DNA of 64,000 nucleotides from Pseudomonas sp. M30-35 (GCF_002163625.1 NZ_CP020892.1:1674001-1738000), one strand, 5' to 3'. Numbered from the stretch's first letter, positions 16,385-24,385 are shown. The notes: generated by a model from the sequence alone, not told the origin. Numbers and translations: made by a program.

Positions 16385-17884
16385 ATGGCTCTTGAACATC
16401 AGCATGTAGTGATTATCGGTGCAGGATTGTCAGGTATCGGCATGGCCTGCCATCTTGTCCGCGATTGCCCAGACAAGCGTTTCAGCATTATCGAACGGGC
16501 TGAAAACATCGGCGGTACCTGGGATCTGTTTCGCTATCCGGGCATTCGTTCTGACTCGGATATGTTCAGCTTCGGTTATCAGTTCCGCCCCTGGAATGAA
16601 TTGAAAGTGCTGGCTGGTGGTCCCTCCATCCGCCAGTACATAGGCGAAACGGCTGAGCAATATGGCATCACTCAGCATATCCAGTTTGGCTCTGAAGTGA
16701 CGGCAGCTGATTGGTCGAGCGCTGAGCAACGCTGGAGGCTAACGGTACAGTCAAGCGCCAGCGGCCAGACCCGCACGATGACCTGTGATTTCCTGATTTC
16801 CTGTACCGGTTATTACAACCACCGCAGTGGTTATCTACCCGATTTTCCCGGCATCGAGCAGTTCAATGGCCAGTGCATCCATCCGCAACACTGGCCAGAG
16901 CATCTGGACTATGCAGACAAGAAGGTTGTGGTGATTGGCAGTGGTGCGACAGCGGTAACGCTGGTTCCGGCAATGGCTGAAAGCGCTGCGCATATCACCA
17001 TGCTGCAACGCTCACCCTCGTATATATTTTCGGTGCCGGGGCAAGATAAGTTGAGCGCTGTGCTGCGCCGTTTTCTTCCTGATGCCTGGGTTTACAAACT
17101 GGCGCGTAAACGCAATATCAGCCTGCAACGCTGGATGTTTAAAGCCGCCAAGCGCTGGCCAGACAAAGTGCGCAAGCTATTGCTTAATGGTGTGCGTAAA
17201 CAACTGCCAGATGACTTTGACATGAGGCATTTCAGTCCGAGTTATAACCCTTGGGATGAGCGGCTGTGCGCAGTGCCGGATGGCAATTTATTCAGGGCAA
17301 TCAGCAGTGGTAAAGCCTCGATAGTCACTGATCAAATTGAAACCTTTACCGAGCACGGTATTCGCCTCAAGTCGGGGCAACAACTCGATGCTGACATCAT
17401 TATTACGGCGACAGGTCTGCAGTTGCAGGTGCTTGGCGGTATGGCGTTGAGCCTCGACGGCAAGCCGTGCCTGATCAATCAACAGCTGACCTACAAAGGC
17501 GTGATGATGGAAGGTGTGCCCAATATGGGGTGGATATTCGGCTACACCAATGCATCCTGGACGCTCAAGGCAGATATCGCTGCGCGTTACTTATGCCGCC
17601 TGCTCAAGCACATGGATGAGCAACAATACAAAACCGTGCACGCACATGATGCTGAAGGCTGCGCGGTGGATGAGTCGATCATGGGGTCGCTGCGGTCGGG
17701 TTATGTGCAGCGTGCCAATGAGGTGTTACCGCGTCAGGGCTCAAAGCTGCCATGGCGATTGCTGAACGACTACGCTCGCGACTCACATATGTTGCTGGAG
17801 GAGCCGATTGTTGACCGTTATTTGCAGTTTGGTACGGCCTCTGCGGTGCGCGCGCCTGCTGCGGCTGAGGCGCACGTTGGTTGA
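16385..17884 (+). CDS. Flavin-binding monooxygenase, Baeyer-Villiger type
   Basis: A 499-residue class B flavoprotein monooxygenase. It has an N-terminal FAD motif IIGAGLSGIGMA, the BVMO fingerprint FxGxxxHxxxW (FNGQCIHPQHW) near residue 165, and a second Rossmann motif VIGSGATAVTL for NADPH. GGTWDLFRYPGIRSDSD is typical of this family (EthA-like branch). It would insert oxygen into ketones or S-oxygenate thioethers. ATG 16385 fits the FAD-strand start; a GTG at 16361 would add eight residues. The ribosome site is weak. Single gene, no adjacent regulator. Substrate cannot be predicted. Confidence 0.88.
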   Translation: MALEHQHVVIIGAGLSGIGMACHLVRDCPDKRFSIIERAENIGGTWDLFRYPGIRSDSDMFSFGYQFRPWNELKVLAGGPSIRQYIGETAEQYGITQHIQFGSEVTAADWSSAEQRWRLTVQSSASGQTRTMTCDFLISCTGYYNHRSGYLPDFPGIEQFNGQCIHPQHWPEHLDYADKKVVVIGSGATAVTLVPAMAESAAHITMLQRSPSYIFSVPGQDKLSAVLRRFLPDAWVYKLARKRNISLQRWMFKAAKRWPDKVRKLLLNGVRKQLPDDFDMRHFSPSYNPWDERLCAVPDGNLFRAISSGKASIVTDQIETFTEHGIRLKSGQQLDADIIITATGLQLQVLGGMALSLDGKPCLINQQLTYKGVMMEGVPNMGWIFGYTNASWTLKADIAARYLCRLLKHMDEQQYKTVHAHDAEGCAVDESIMGSLRSGYVQRANEVLPRQGSKLPWRLLNDYARDSHMLLEEPIVDRYLQFGTASAVRAPAAAEAHVG

Positions 17885-17930
17885 GGAGACTGGTGGTTTA
17901 CGAGGGTGTGGTTTGCCGCTACAGCGTCGC

Positions 17931-18485
17931 TTAGCGCTGCGCAGCCCAGTAGTCGTGAATCGCCAGCGCTGCTGGTCCAATTGCCGCAACGTTCTGTTGA
18001 TGTAAGGCGACGTCGAGATCAGCCGGAAGCTCGAAATTGTCCTGTTCAGCGCAAAGTGTGATTGCCTGAAATTTGGCAGTCAGTGGCGCAGGCAGTTCTG
18101 GCCAGTTACCCAGCGAAACGCCGCGCAGGTAACCAAAGCACCATTCTTCTGCCAGAGTTAACGGCTTGCCTTGATGCTCGATTTGCTCAAAGTGCGGGTT
18201 AAACGTTTGCGGCTCCAAAGCCAGTTGGCTTGCCAATGCATTCATGTGACGCACGCTAAGCTCGATAAACTGCTTAGCTTCGTCGGGGTTATCCCAATCA
18301 GGATTTTGCCCGCCCCAGATTGCCGGGAACCAGTCACTGATATCCACCTGTGTGGGGCTTGAAACCAGCGCGGTGAAATAGCCATCAAGTTCGGAGCAGT
18401 TGAGTACGCTGTTGTCATCGCCATACTTGAGTAGAATGTCCTCGATCAAGTCGAAGTCGGCAGCGTTGAGAGGTTGGTCTTGCAT
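17931..18485 (-). CDS. UPF0149 (YgfB/YecA-like) family protein
   Basis: A 184-residue acidic, helix-rich protein. The start (ILLKYGDDNSVLNCSELDGYFTALV) and middle (LTLAEEWCFGYLRGVSL) are the conserved blocks of the UPF0149/YecA domain. The C-terminal SEC-C zinc motif found in many YecA proteins is absent; the protein simply ends IHDYWAAQR. ATG 18485 follows GGAACAC. Function is not established for this member; one Pseudomonas relative (YgfB) modulates AmpC expression through AlpA, but I cannot say that this gene is its orthologue. Confidence 0.8.
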   Translation of the reverse strand: MQDQPLNAADFDLIEDILLKYGDDNSVLNCSELDGYFTALVSSPTQVDISDWFPAIWGGQNPDWDNPDEAKQFIELSVRHMNALASQLALEPQTFNPHFEQIEHQGKPLTLAEEWCFGYLRGVSLGNWPELPAPLTAKFQAITLCAEQDNFELPADLDVALHQQNVAAIGPAALAIHDYWAAQR

Positions 18486-18873
18486 GGGAGTGTTCCTTGC
18501 GTAATCGGTAACAACAGCATCTTGTGCTGCGTGGAAAATATCCGCCTAGGATGGCGCTCTTGGTTGGTTTTATCCAGTCTCCGCGCGACCCAATCGTGCG
18601 TTTGTCAGGCTTAATTGAGTCTGCCTGAGTGGTTGCACTTCACGGTTTGGTAAATCCTTTGCACCATCCATCCTTTTGCAGTGAACTCAATCCATTCAAC
18701 TGCTGTCTGTCCTTTGTCGGCCCGCCGGGTGGGTGTGGGGTGTTAGTCATCCAAGGGACTGCTTGGCAGCTTTTACCTTCACCAGCGCGTATTTCTGCAT
18801 TTTATACATGGCCGATTTTTTTGCGTGCCCGTTTGCCGGGCTTCTTTTGATTGCCATGCGAAGATATTGCCTC
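18486..18873. other. 388-bp intergenic region between UPF0149 and SH3 genes
   Basis: Promoter region for two divergent genes; no convincing open frame. A hairpin GCCCG/CGGGC with a 5-nt loop followed by TTCTTTT (about 18830-18850) sits just before the SH3 gene start and could terminate or attenuate its leader. An open frame that reads through it (from 18733) lacks a ribosome site and is better explained by the ATG at 18874. Confidence 0.5.
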
Positions 18874-19542
18874 ATGTCCCTATTTAGTCATTCCCTTGTT
18901 CGTGTCATTCCATTTAAGCGTCATGCAATTAACGCCTGTGTGCTTGGCGGTTTGCTAATCGCCGGTACTTCGGTGCAGGCCGAGGAGGCTGCAGCAAATG
19001 TGCGCTGGGTGAGCGATAGCCTTACAACTTATGTGCGCAGCGGCCCTACAGATGGCTACCGTATTGTCGGCACCTTGGTTTCGGGGCAGAAACTTGAGCT
19101 ACTGAAAACCCAAGGGGATTACAGTCAAGTGCGCAGTGAAAATGGCGACAGCGTATGGATTCCAAGTCGCGACCTGCAGAATGTACCGGGTCAGGCTGAG
19201 CGCTTGCCGCAGTTGGAAGAAAAGTTGGCTGAGCTGACATCTGAGCTGGCTGGCATTGACGAGACATGGAAAAACCGGGTTCAGGGCATGCAGGAAACCA
19301 TGGATGCGCGTAAGAAGCTGATCGACGAGTTACAGACTGCGCGAACCACGCAAGATACTGCGTTGAGCCAAGCGCGTTCGGAACTGCGCGAAGCTAAAGC
19401 GCAGCTCGGCAATGAACAGCAGCAAGTATTGATGCGTTATATGGTTTACGGCGGCGGCATTGCCGGTGCTGGCTTGTTTGCCGGTTTGATCTTGCCAGCT
19501 TTGCTACGTGTTCGGCGCAAGCGTAATGATCAGTGGTTTTAA
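18874..19542 (+). CDS. Membrane-anchored SH3 domain/coiled-coil protein (YgiM/TIGR04211 type)
   Basis: A 222-residue envelope protein. It has a signal peptide or signal anchor ending near SVQAEEA (about residue 40) and a bacterial SH3b domain (WVSDSLTTYVRSGPTDGYRI, LVSGQKLELLK, WIPSRDL). A long coiled coil follows (about residues 105-190: LPQLEEKLAELTSELAGI and onwards), then a C-terminal membrane helix (YGGGIAGAGLFAGLILPALL) with a basic tail RVRRKRN. This order defines the YgiM group, probably periplasmic and tethered at the inner membrane. Start chosen at ATG 18874; ATG 18856 is possible. Function is unknown; SH3b domains often bind peptidoglycan. Confidence 0.82.
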   Translation: MSLFSHSLVRVIPFKRHAINACVLGGLLIAGTSVQAEEAAANVRWVSDSLTTYVRSGPTDGYRIVGTLVSGQKLELLKTQGDYSQVRSENGDSVWIPSRDLQNVPGQAERLPQLEEKLAELTSELAGIDETWKNRVQGMQETMDARKKLIDELQTARTTQDTALSQARSELREAKAQLGNEQQQVLMRYMVYGGGIAGAGLFAGLILPALLRVRRKRNDQWF

Positions 19543-19601
19543 GCGGAGTAAATAGATAGCCGCGTTCGAGTTTGGTCAATGGCCGGGATTGTGCTGTGGC
19601 T

Positions 19602-19626
19602 GGCGGACAAAAGAGCGCTGTCCGCC
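19602..19626. repeat. REP-like hairpin, left flank of the IS110 element
   Basis: GGCGGACA (19602-19609) pairs with TGTCCGCC (19619-19626). The preceding GTGCTGTGGCT resembles the lead of the REP-like units at 20864, 39988 and 46371. It is also the presumed left half of the IS110 target and may serve as the terminator of the SH3 gene. Confidence 0.7.
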
Positions 19627-19660
19627 CTTGTATCTCGACTACTGCTTATTTTAGAGCGAT

Positions 19661-19821
19661 AGTTCCCGATTGATCCTCGGGGGAGCGAGTGCAAGCCGTG
19701 TCCGCCCTAAAGCTTCGAGCTTGTAACGTAGATAGCGCTGCACTCCTCCGCACTCATCCAGCAAGTCCGAACGGTATCCTGAGCCTCGAGCTCGCATCAG
19801 CAAGGTTGGACGGATGAAGTG
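19661..19821 (+). ncRNA. Putative IS110 bridge RNA (target-binding and donor-binding loops)
   Basis: Folded by eye. The 5' hairpin is CCCGA/TCGGG (19665-19681). The target unit has stem GGAG-C-GAGTGCA (19682-19693) with TGCACTC-CTCC (19739-19749), enclosing hairpin AAGC-TTCGA-GCTT (19710-19722). Its left guide TGTCCGCCCT (19699-19708) equals the left flank 19619-19628; its right guide CGTAG (19727-19731) complements CTACG at 20845-20849. The donor unit has stems CACT-CATCC (19751-19759) with GGATG-A-AGTG (19812-19821) and GTCC/GGAC, and an inner hairpin GAGC-CTCGA-GCTC. Its left guide ACGGTATC (19771-19778) equals the right end 20838-20845; its right guide CAAG (19801-19804) complements CTTG at 19627-19630. 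The RNA ends are approximate. Confidence 0.72.
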
Positions 19822-19854
19822 ATGATCGACCTAACTCAATGAGGAGTAAGCGTC

Positions 19855-20829
19855 ATGACGATAGTTGTCGGCATCGACATAGCTAAACAGACCTTCGATA
19901 TCGCCACTCTGCAAGATAACGGCAAGTACCGCACCAAAGCCAAGCTGAGTAATAACGCTGCGGGCTTTGAGGTCTTTCGGCAGTGGTTGCTTAAGCACGC
20001 TGAAGCCGATGCCTGGGTCGTAATGGAGGCCACTGGCATCTATCACGAAGCTTTGGCTGAGTGGCTGTTTAAGCTGGGTTACCGTGTTTGCGTCCTTAAC
20101 CCCGCACAAATGGCCTATTACGCTCGCAGCCAGCTGCAGCGGGTAAAGACGGATAAAGTCGATGCCAAGCTCATCGCTGACTATGGCCGCAGGCATCAGA
20201 CCGAACTACGAGCTTGGCAGCCTGAGCAGCCTTCTATTCGCCGTCTGAAAGCGTTAGTGCGCCGTTTGAAGGATTTGCAGGAGCTGGAGCAAATCGAACA
20301 AAACCGCCTAGATGTGACCAACGAACAGAAGGTCAGGGCGTCAATTGAATCGGTGCTTGAGCACTTGCGTCAACAAATCGATGAAACGCTAAAGGCGATC
20401 AAACAGCACTTCGATGACAACGACGATCTACGCGGCCAGCGAGACCTGCTAACCAGTATCGATGGCATTGCGGACAGAACCGCAGCGCTTGTACTGGCGG
20501 AGTTGGGCGATATCGAACGCTTCGAAAGCAGCCGTGCGGTCACGGCCTTTGCCGGACTTAATCCCAGGTTACAAGAATCAGGAATGCTCAAAGGTCATGT
20601 GCGGATATCGCGCATGGGCTCAGTTAGGTTACGCGCCGGGCTTTATATGCCAGGTATCGTATCCATCACTCGTAACCCCGCTATTCGGGCACTGGCTGAG
20701 CGAATGAGAGCCAATGGCAAAACGGGTAAACAGATCATCTGCGCAGCTATGCGCAAGCTGCTCTGCATTGCCTACGGAGTACTAAAATCCGGAAAACCAT
20801 TTGATCCTCTTCTCGCTATTGCAAGATGA
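19855..20829 (+). CDS. IS110-family transposase (bridge-RNA-guided recombinase)
   Basis: A 324-residue intact transposase. The N-terminal RuvC-like DEDD domain shows GIDIAKQTFDIA (first Asp), VVMEATGIYHEAL (Glu) and KTDKVDAKLIADYG (Asp pair). A coiled-coil spacer follows (LKDLQELEQIEQNRL). The C-terminal transposase_20 domain carries TSIDGIADRTAALVLAELG and FAGLNPRLQESG, with the likely catalytic Ser in the SGMLKG or RISRMGS segment. ATG 19855 is preceded by GAGGAG. Family members recombine a circular intermediate with a target, using an RNA from the element's own noncoding end. Confidence 0.95.
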   Translation: MTIVVGIDIAKQTFDIATLQDNGKYRTKAKLSNNAAGFEVFRQWLLKHAEADAWVVMEATGIYHEALAEWLFKLGYRVCVLNPAQMAYYARSQLQRVKTDKVDAKLIADYGRRHQTELRAWQPEQPSIRRLKALVRRLKDLQELEQIEQNRLDVTNEQKVRASIESVLEHLRQQIDETLKAIKQHFDDNDDLRGQRDLLTSIDGIADRTAALVLAELGDIERFESSRAVTAFAGLNPRLQESGMLKGHVRISRMGSVRLRAGLYMPGIVSITRNPAIRALAERMRANGKTGKQIICAAMRKLLCIAYGVLKSGKPFDPLLAIAR

Positions 20830-20863
20830 GGATCAAGACGGTATCTACGATGCTGCGGCAGTG

Positions 20864-20888
20864 GGTGGACAAAAAAGTGTTGTCCACC
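20864..20888. repeat. REP-like hairpin, right flank of the IS110 element
   Basis: GGTGGACAA (20864-20872) pairs with TTGTCCACC (20880-20888), preceded by GCAGTGG. Together with the hairpin at 19602 it would form a REP pair 12 to 20 bp apart before the insertion. It lies 24 bp beyond the stop of the leftward SnoaL gene and may end that transcript. Confidence 0.7.
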
Positions 20889-20911
20889 ACGGCTTCGTAC
20901 CCAGGCAGTGG

Positions 20912-21373
20912 CTAACTTTTTCGTGAACCGCCATGCAGTTGGCGGTTGCCCCAGCTACGCAGTGCCCGCTGAGTAATACTGGCGATCTTTAGTTGTCCGT
21001 CCACTTCGCTGAACACAAACTCATAGGCGCCGCATGAATGGAAAAAGTCATCGGCGTCTTCTCGCGCTGTACTGTCGAATCGCAGGATCAGGTAATTGCA
21101 GCGGGCGTTGATGCCTGCTGCGCTTTTCGATAGCAACAGGTTGGAAAAGCTGTGGTGTTTGCTCAAGTTGTCCACGGCATTCTGACGGCGCTGCACAAAT
21201 TCCTGATTGCTCATCCTGCCTGGCTGCTCTCGTCCTGATGAGGCGTAATCAATATGCACTTGAGGCGCCAGGCAGTCGCTCATCAGCTGCCAGTCACGCT
21301 CATCGAATGCCAGAAAAAAACGGCTCAAGGTATCGTTTATGGTCATGAATTCGAGTGGGCTTACTGTCGGCAT
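20912..21373 (-). CDS. SnoaL-like/NTF2-fold domain protein
   Basis: A 153-residue single-domain protein with the SnoaL-like pattern. The N-terminal helix FFLAFDERDWQLMSDCLAP, then VHIDYASSG, a helical linker with HHSFSNLLL, and C-terminal strands GAYEFVFSEVDGQLKIASITQR form the cone-shaped NTF2 fold. Start at ATG 21373 (AGGAAACC upstream); a GTG three bases earlier is equivalent. It could be a small isomerase, dehydratase or ligand-binding protein; no catalytic residues can be assigned. Its neighbours (IS110, norR) give no functional hint. The IS insertion lies downstream of its stop and does not break it. Confidence 0.7.
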   Translation of the reverse strand: MPTVSPLEFMTINDTLSRFFLAFDERDWQLMSDCLAPQVHIDYASSGREQPGRMSNQEFVQRRQNAVDNLSKHHSFSNLLLSKSAAGINARCNYLILRFDSTAREDADDFFHSCGAYEFVFSEVDGQLKIASITQRALRSWGNRQLHGGSRKS

Positions 21374-21472
21374 CACTTGGTTTCCTGGGTCAGGTTTGGG
21401 GCCAGATAAATCCGCTGTTGCGGGTTGATTGGTTATTTCACGAGCTCAAAATTGGATTGTCTTGATCTGTGC

Positions 21473-23023
21473 TCAGCGAAGTCCCAAGCGTTTGGCGAGC
21501 CGGTTAAGGTTGGCGCGATCAACTCCCAGCTCACGTGCGACATCAGCCCACTTGCCCTGATGGCGAGTCAGTGCCTCGCTGATCAAGCTGCTTTGGTAGA
21601 TATCGATCGACTCTTTTAAGTCTCGTCCGCGCACAGTTGAGGCGCCACTATCAATAGCTGAGACTGCGTGGTTCTGGGTTTTAGAGTCCAGACCTAACGC
21701 ATCTTCATCGATGGTCAGTACGCGCGGTCGCTCAGGTTTCGTCTGCAGGGCTTTGAGCGCGGCTCGGCTGACCAGGTGTTCGAGTTCGCGCACGTTGCCG
21801 GGCCAGGTGTAGGCGAGTAATGCGCGTTGGCTGTCGCTGTTTAAACGCAAGCTGCGCAAGCCGAGGCGTGCGCGATTTTGTTCGAGAAAGTAGCCCGCAA
21901 GCAGCAATACATCGCGACCGCGCTCACGCAATGCGGGCACATGCAGCGGATAAACACTGAGGCGATGATAAAGGTCAGCGCGAAAGCGACCGTTGCGCAC
22001 TTCTTCAGCCAGGTCACGATTGGTTGCCGCAATCACCCGCACATCAACATGGTGCTCGCTATCGGACCCCACACGCTGTAACTGACCGCTCTGTAATACG
22101 CGCAGCAACTTGGCTTGCATGGCCAGCGGTAACTCGCCGACTTCATCCAGAAATAACGTACCGCCATCGGCTAGCTCGAACTTGCCGCTGCGCTCACTCA
22201 TGGCGCCGGAGAAGGCGCCTTTTACGTGGCCGAACAATTCGCTTTCGGCCAAGGTTTCCGGCAGGGCGGCGCAGTTAAGGCTGATTAGCGGTTTGCTGGC
22301 TCGCGGCGAGTGCTTGTGAATGGCTTCGGCGACCAATTCTTTACCGACCCCTGTTTCACCGGTAATCAAGACACTCAAAGCGCTGTTGGCGACGACGTCG
22401 ATTTCTTTTCGCAGTTGGCGCAGGCTACTGCTTTGGCCGATTAATTCCTGGTTGTGCTTACTCCCTGCGGCGCGTTTGTAGATCTCGGCCAGTTGGCGCT
22501 GATCCTCGGCGTTACGGGCGAGAAGATTGATTCGTTCGCCAGCCATCACCGTCGCCGCAGCAAGGCTGGCGAAAGCATCAAGGGTGCTCAGGTCCACTTT
22601 GCCAAAACTGGACGGATCAAGTGAGTCCAACGTGATCAACCCCCAGATCTGTTCCTGCACATACAACGGGCAGCCCAGGCAGTCGTGAACGACGAGATGA
22701 CCTCGGTGGTTTTCAACTAAGCCGTCATAGGGGTCCGGTAGTTCACAATCGGTAGCAAACCGCATCGGACCATTGTTATTAAGCAATGCGTTTAAGCGTG
22801 GGTGCTCGTCCACCTTAAACCGTCGCCCCAGCGTATCCGCGCTCAAGCCGTCTACTGCCAAAGGTACCAACACCTGGCCTTCCAGCTTGAGCAGTGCCAC
22901 GGCATCGCAAGGCAACAGTTGGCGCAACGCCATAAGCAGGCGTCGGTAGCGTTCATCGTCTGACAAGTCTCGCGAAAGATCAGCGATTAGCGGTATCAGG
23001 GTCAATAACAAAGGGTTTGTCAA
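21473..23023 (-). CDS. norR: NorR/FhpR-type nitric-oxide-responsive sigma-54 activator
   Basis: A 516-residue three-domain regulator. The N-terminal GAF domain (about 1-170) senses NO through a non-haem iron in this family. The AAA+ domain has Walker A GETGVGKE, a GAFTGA loop variant GAFSGA, Walker B GGTLFLDEVGEL and an arginine finger region (RADLYHRLSVYPL). A Fis-type helix-turn-helix (KWADVARELGVDRANLNRLAKRLG) ends the protein. The start is TTG 23023 with GGAG seven bases upstream; no in-frame ATG fits. It is divergent from hmp, the arrangement of P. aeruginosa fhpR-fhp. One of three GT-N7-AC boxes covers its own start codon, predicting negative autoregulation. Confidence 0.93.
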   Translation of the reverse strand: MTNPLLLTLIPLIADLSRDLSDDERYRRLLMALRQLLPCDAVALLKLEGQVLVPLAVDGLSADTLGRRFKVDEHPRLNALLNNNGPMRFATDCELPDPYDGLVENHRGHLVVHDCLGCPLYVQEQIWGLITLDSLDPSSFGKVDLSTLDAFASLAAATVMAGERINLLARNAEDQRQLAEIYKRAAGSKHNQELIGQSSSLRQLRKEIDVVANSALSVLITGETGVGKELVAEAIHKHSPRASKPLISLNCAALPETLAESELFGHVKGAFSGAMSERSGKFELADGGTLFLDEVGELPLAMQAKLLRVLQSGQLQRVGSDSEHHVDVRVIAATNRDLAEEVRNGRFRADLYHRLSVYPLHVPALRERGRDVLLLAGYFLEQNRARLGLRSLRLNSDSQRALLAYTWPGNVRELEHLVSRAALKALQTKPERPRVLTIDEDALGLDSKTQNHAVSAIDSGASTVRGRDLKESIDIYQSSLISEALTRHQGKWADVARELGVDRANLNRLAKRLGLR

Positions 23024-23073
23024 AATGACTCCATTAAGTCTTTATGACTACAAATTGCATGAGTCATAAAGAC
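23019..23073. promoter_or_regulatory. Three NorR-type boxes (GT-N7-AC) between norR and hmp
   Basis: GTCAAAATGAC (23019-23029), GTCTTTATGAC (23038-23048) and GTCATAAAGAC (23063-23073) each fit GT-N7-AC with an AT-rich core. The second and third are part of a perfect 12-bp inverted repeat (23038-23049 with 23062-23073). Three sites upstream of a sigma-54 promoter is the arrangement known for NorR at norVW. Confidence 0.75.
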
Positions 23074-23113
23074 CAATATTTTTATAAGCTATTGAATTTA
23101 TTGGTTTGTTTAT

Positions 23114-23131
23114 TTGGCATGGAAAATGATT
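23114..23131 (+). promoter_or_regulatory. Sigma-54-like promoter of hmp
   Basis: TTGGCAT (GG at 23116-23117) is followed after 10 nt by GA at 23128-23129 and TT. This fits the -24 element well and the -12 element (GC expected) imperfectly. It lies 41-95 bp downstream of the NorR boxes and about 75 bp before the hmp start, as needed for an enhancer-driven promoter. Confidence 0.5.
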
Positions 23132-23206
23132 GTCTATTGGTGAAAGAACACTACCACGCGGCCGCCAAACCGACCAGTTAGCAAGATTGACCAAGGAAAC
23201 CCCAGA

Positions 23207-24385
23207 ATGACTCCTGAACAACGTGCAATCGTTAAATCAACTGTGCCATTGCTAGAAACGGGTGGTGAGGCGCTCACTCGACATTTTTACGCGCTGATGT
23301 TCACTGAATATCCGCAAGTGCGTTCCTTGTTCAATCAGGCGCATCAGGCCAGTGGTGATCAGCAACGTGCGTTGGCTAATGGCGTGCTGATGTATGCCAA
23401 GCATATTGACCGTCTGGAGGCGCTCGGCCCACTAGTCGGGCAGATTGTCAGCAAGCATGTGTCGTTGAATATCTTGCCGGAACACTACCCGATCGTTGGC
23501 ACCTGTTTGCTGCGGGCAATTCGCGAAGTCCTGGGTGAAGAGGTCGCCACTGACCCAGTGATTGAGGCCTGGGCGCAGGCATACGGCCAGCTGGCAGACA
23601 TTCTGATTGCCGCTGAAGAGAGTGCCTACAAAACCAACGAACAAGCGGCGGGTGGTTGGCGCGGGCGCCGTACCTTCAAGGTTGCGCAGAAGATTGTTGA
23701 GAGCGATGAAATTACTTCGTTTTACCTGAGCCCAGTCGATGGCAAAGCGGTGCTGGCGCATCAGCCTGGCCAATACATCTGCCTTGTTGTAACGCTGAAC
23801 GGTGAAGAAGTACGGCGTAATTATTCATTGTCTGCACTGAGTAATGGTCAGACTTATCGAATCAGCGTCAAGCGCGAGCCACAGGGTTCGGTCTCCAACC
23901 ATTTGCATGACAACGTAGCTGTGAACGATGAGATTGAATTGTTTGCGCCGGCTGGTGAGTTTGTTCTGCGCGAGTCGCAAAAGCCGCTCGCGCTGATCAC
24001 TGCTGGGGTGGGTGTTACGCCTGCACTGGCCATGCTCGATGCGGCGAAGGCCAGTGGCCGGCCGATTCACTTTATTCACTGTGCACGTAACGGTGCCGTG
24101 CACGCCTTTAAAGACTGGGTCGACAGCCAAGTTGCTGCCCATCCTCAGCTAAAGCGGTTTTTCTGTTACAGCGAGCCTGGGCCGCATGATCAGAGCGATG
24201 CTCAGGGTTTACTCAGTCGTGATTTGTTGGCTGAGTGGCTACCGGAGAACCTGGATTTAGACGCTTACTTCCTTGGGCCGAAACCCTTTATGGCGCAGGT
24301 TAAAAAGCACTTGGGTGATTTAGGTGTACCCAGCGATCAGTGTCATTACGAGTTTTTTGGCCCCGCCAGTGCTTTGGAGGCTTAA
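23207..24385 (+). CDS. hmp: Flavohaemoprotein, nitric oxide dioxygenase
   Basis: A 392-residue fusion of a globin domain (about 1-140), an FAD-binding reductase domain and an NAD-binding domain. The globin has the distal region FNQAHQ and the proximal His in GQIVSKHVSLNI (residue about 85). The reductase has RNYSLS (FAD), GSVSNHLHD and GVGVTPALAMLD (NAD), and the C-terminal YEFFGP. It oxidises NO to nitrate aerobically. ATG 23207 follows AAGGAAACC. Length and order are canonical. NorR boxes and a sigma-54-like promoter upstream predict induction by NO. In this genome it would protect against NO formed during nitrate or nitrite respiration. Confidence 0.96.
   Translation: MTPEQRAIVKSTVPLLETGGEALTRHFYALMFTEYPQVRSLFNQAHQASGDQQRALANGVLMYAKHIDRLEALGPLVGQIVSKHVSLNILPEHYPIVGTCLLRAIREVLGEEVATDPVIEAWAQAYGQLADILIAAEESAYKTNEQAAGGWRGRRTFKVAQKIVESDEITSFYLSPVDGKAVLAHQPGQYICLVVTLNGEEVRRNYSLSALSNGQTYRISVKREPQGSVSNHLHDNVAVNDEIELFAPAGEFVLRESQKPLALITAGVGVTPALAMLDAAKASGRPIHFIHCARNGAVHAFKDWVDSQVAAHPQLKRFFCYSEPGPHDQSDAQGLLSRDLLAEWLPENLDLDAYFLGPKPFMAQVKKHLGDLGVPSDQCHYEFFGPASALEA

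Larger units (their letters stand above)
19629..20844 (+). mobile_element. IS110-family insertion sequence inserted between two REP-like hairpins
   Basis: About 1.2 kb. The boundaries are inferred from the guide matches of the encoded RNA, not from inverted repeats, which this family often lacks. The proposed core dinucleotide CT occurs at 19627-19628 on the left and 20845-20846 on the right. GTATCT appears just inside the left end (19630-19635) and across the right end (20841-20846). The left noncoding end is about 225 bp (bridge RNA) and the right about 15 bp, as in the IS110 group rather than IS1111. The joined flanks would read TGTCCGCC-CT-ACGATGC. The single ORF is intact. Confidence 0.75.

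Noticed and set aside
18733..18873. N-terminal extension of the SH3 protein
   Set aside because: Would read through a hairpin and lacks a ribosome site; ATG 18874 gives a normal signal segment.
20912..21373. SnoaL-like gene as IS110 passenger
   Set aside because: Predicted right end of the element is at 20844-20846, before this gene; its own REP flank separates it.
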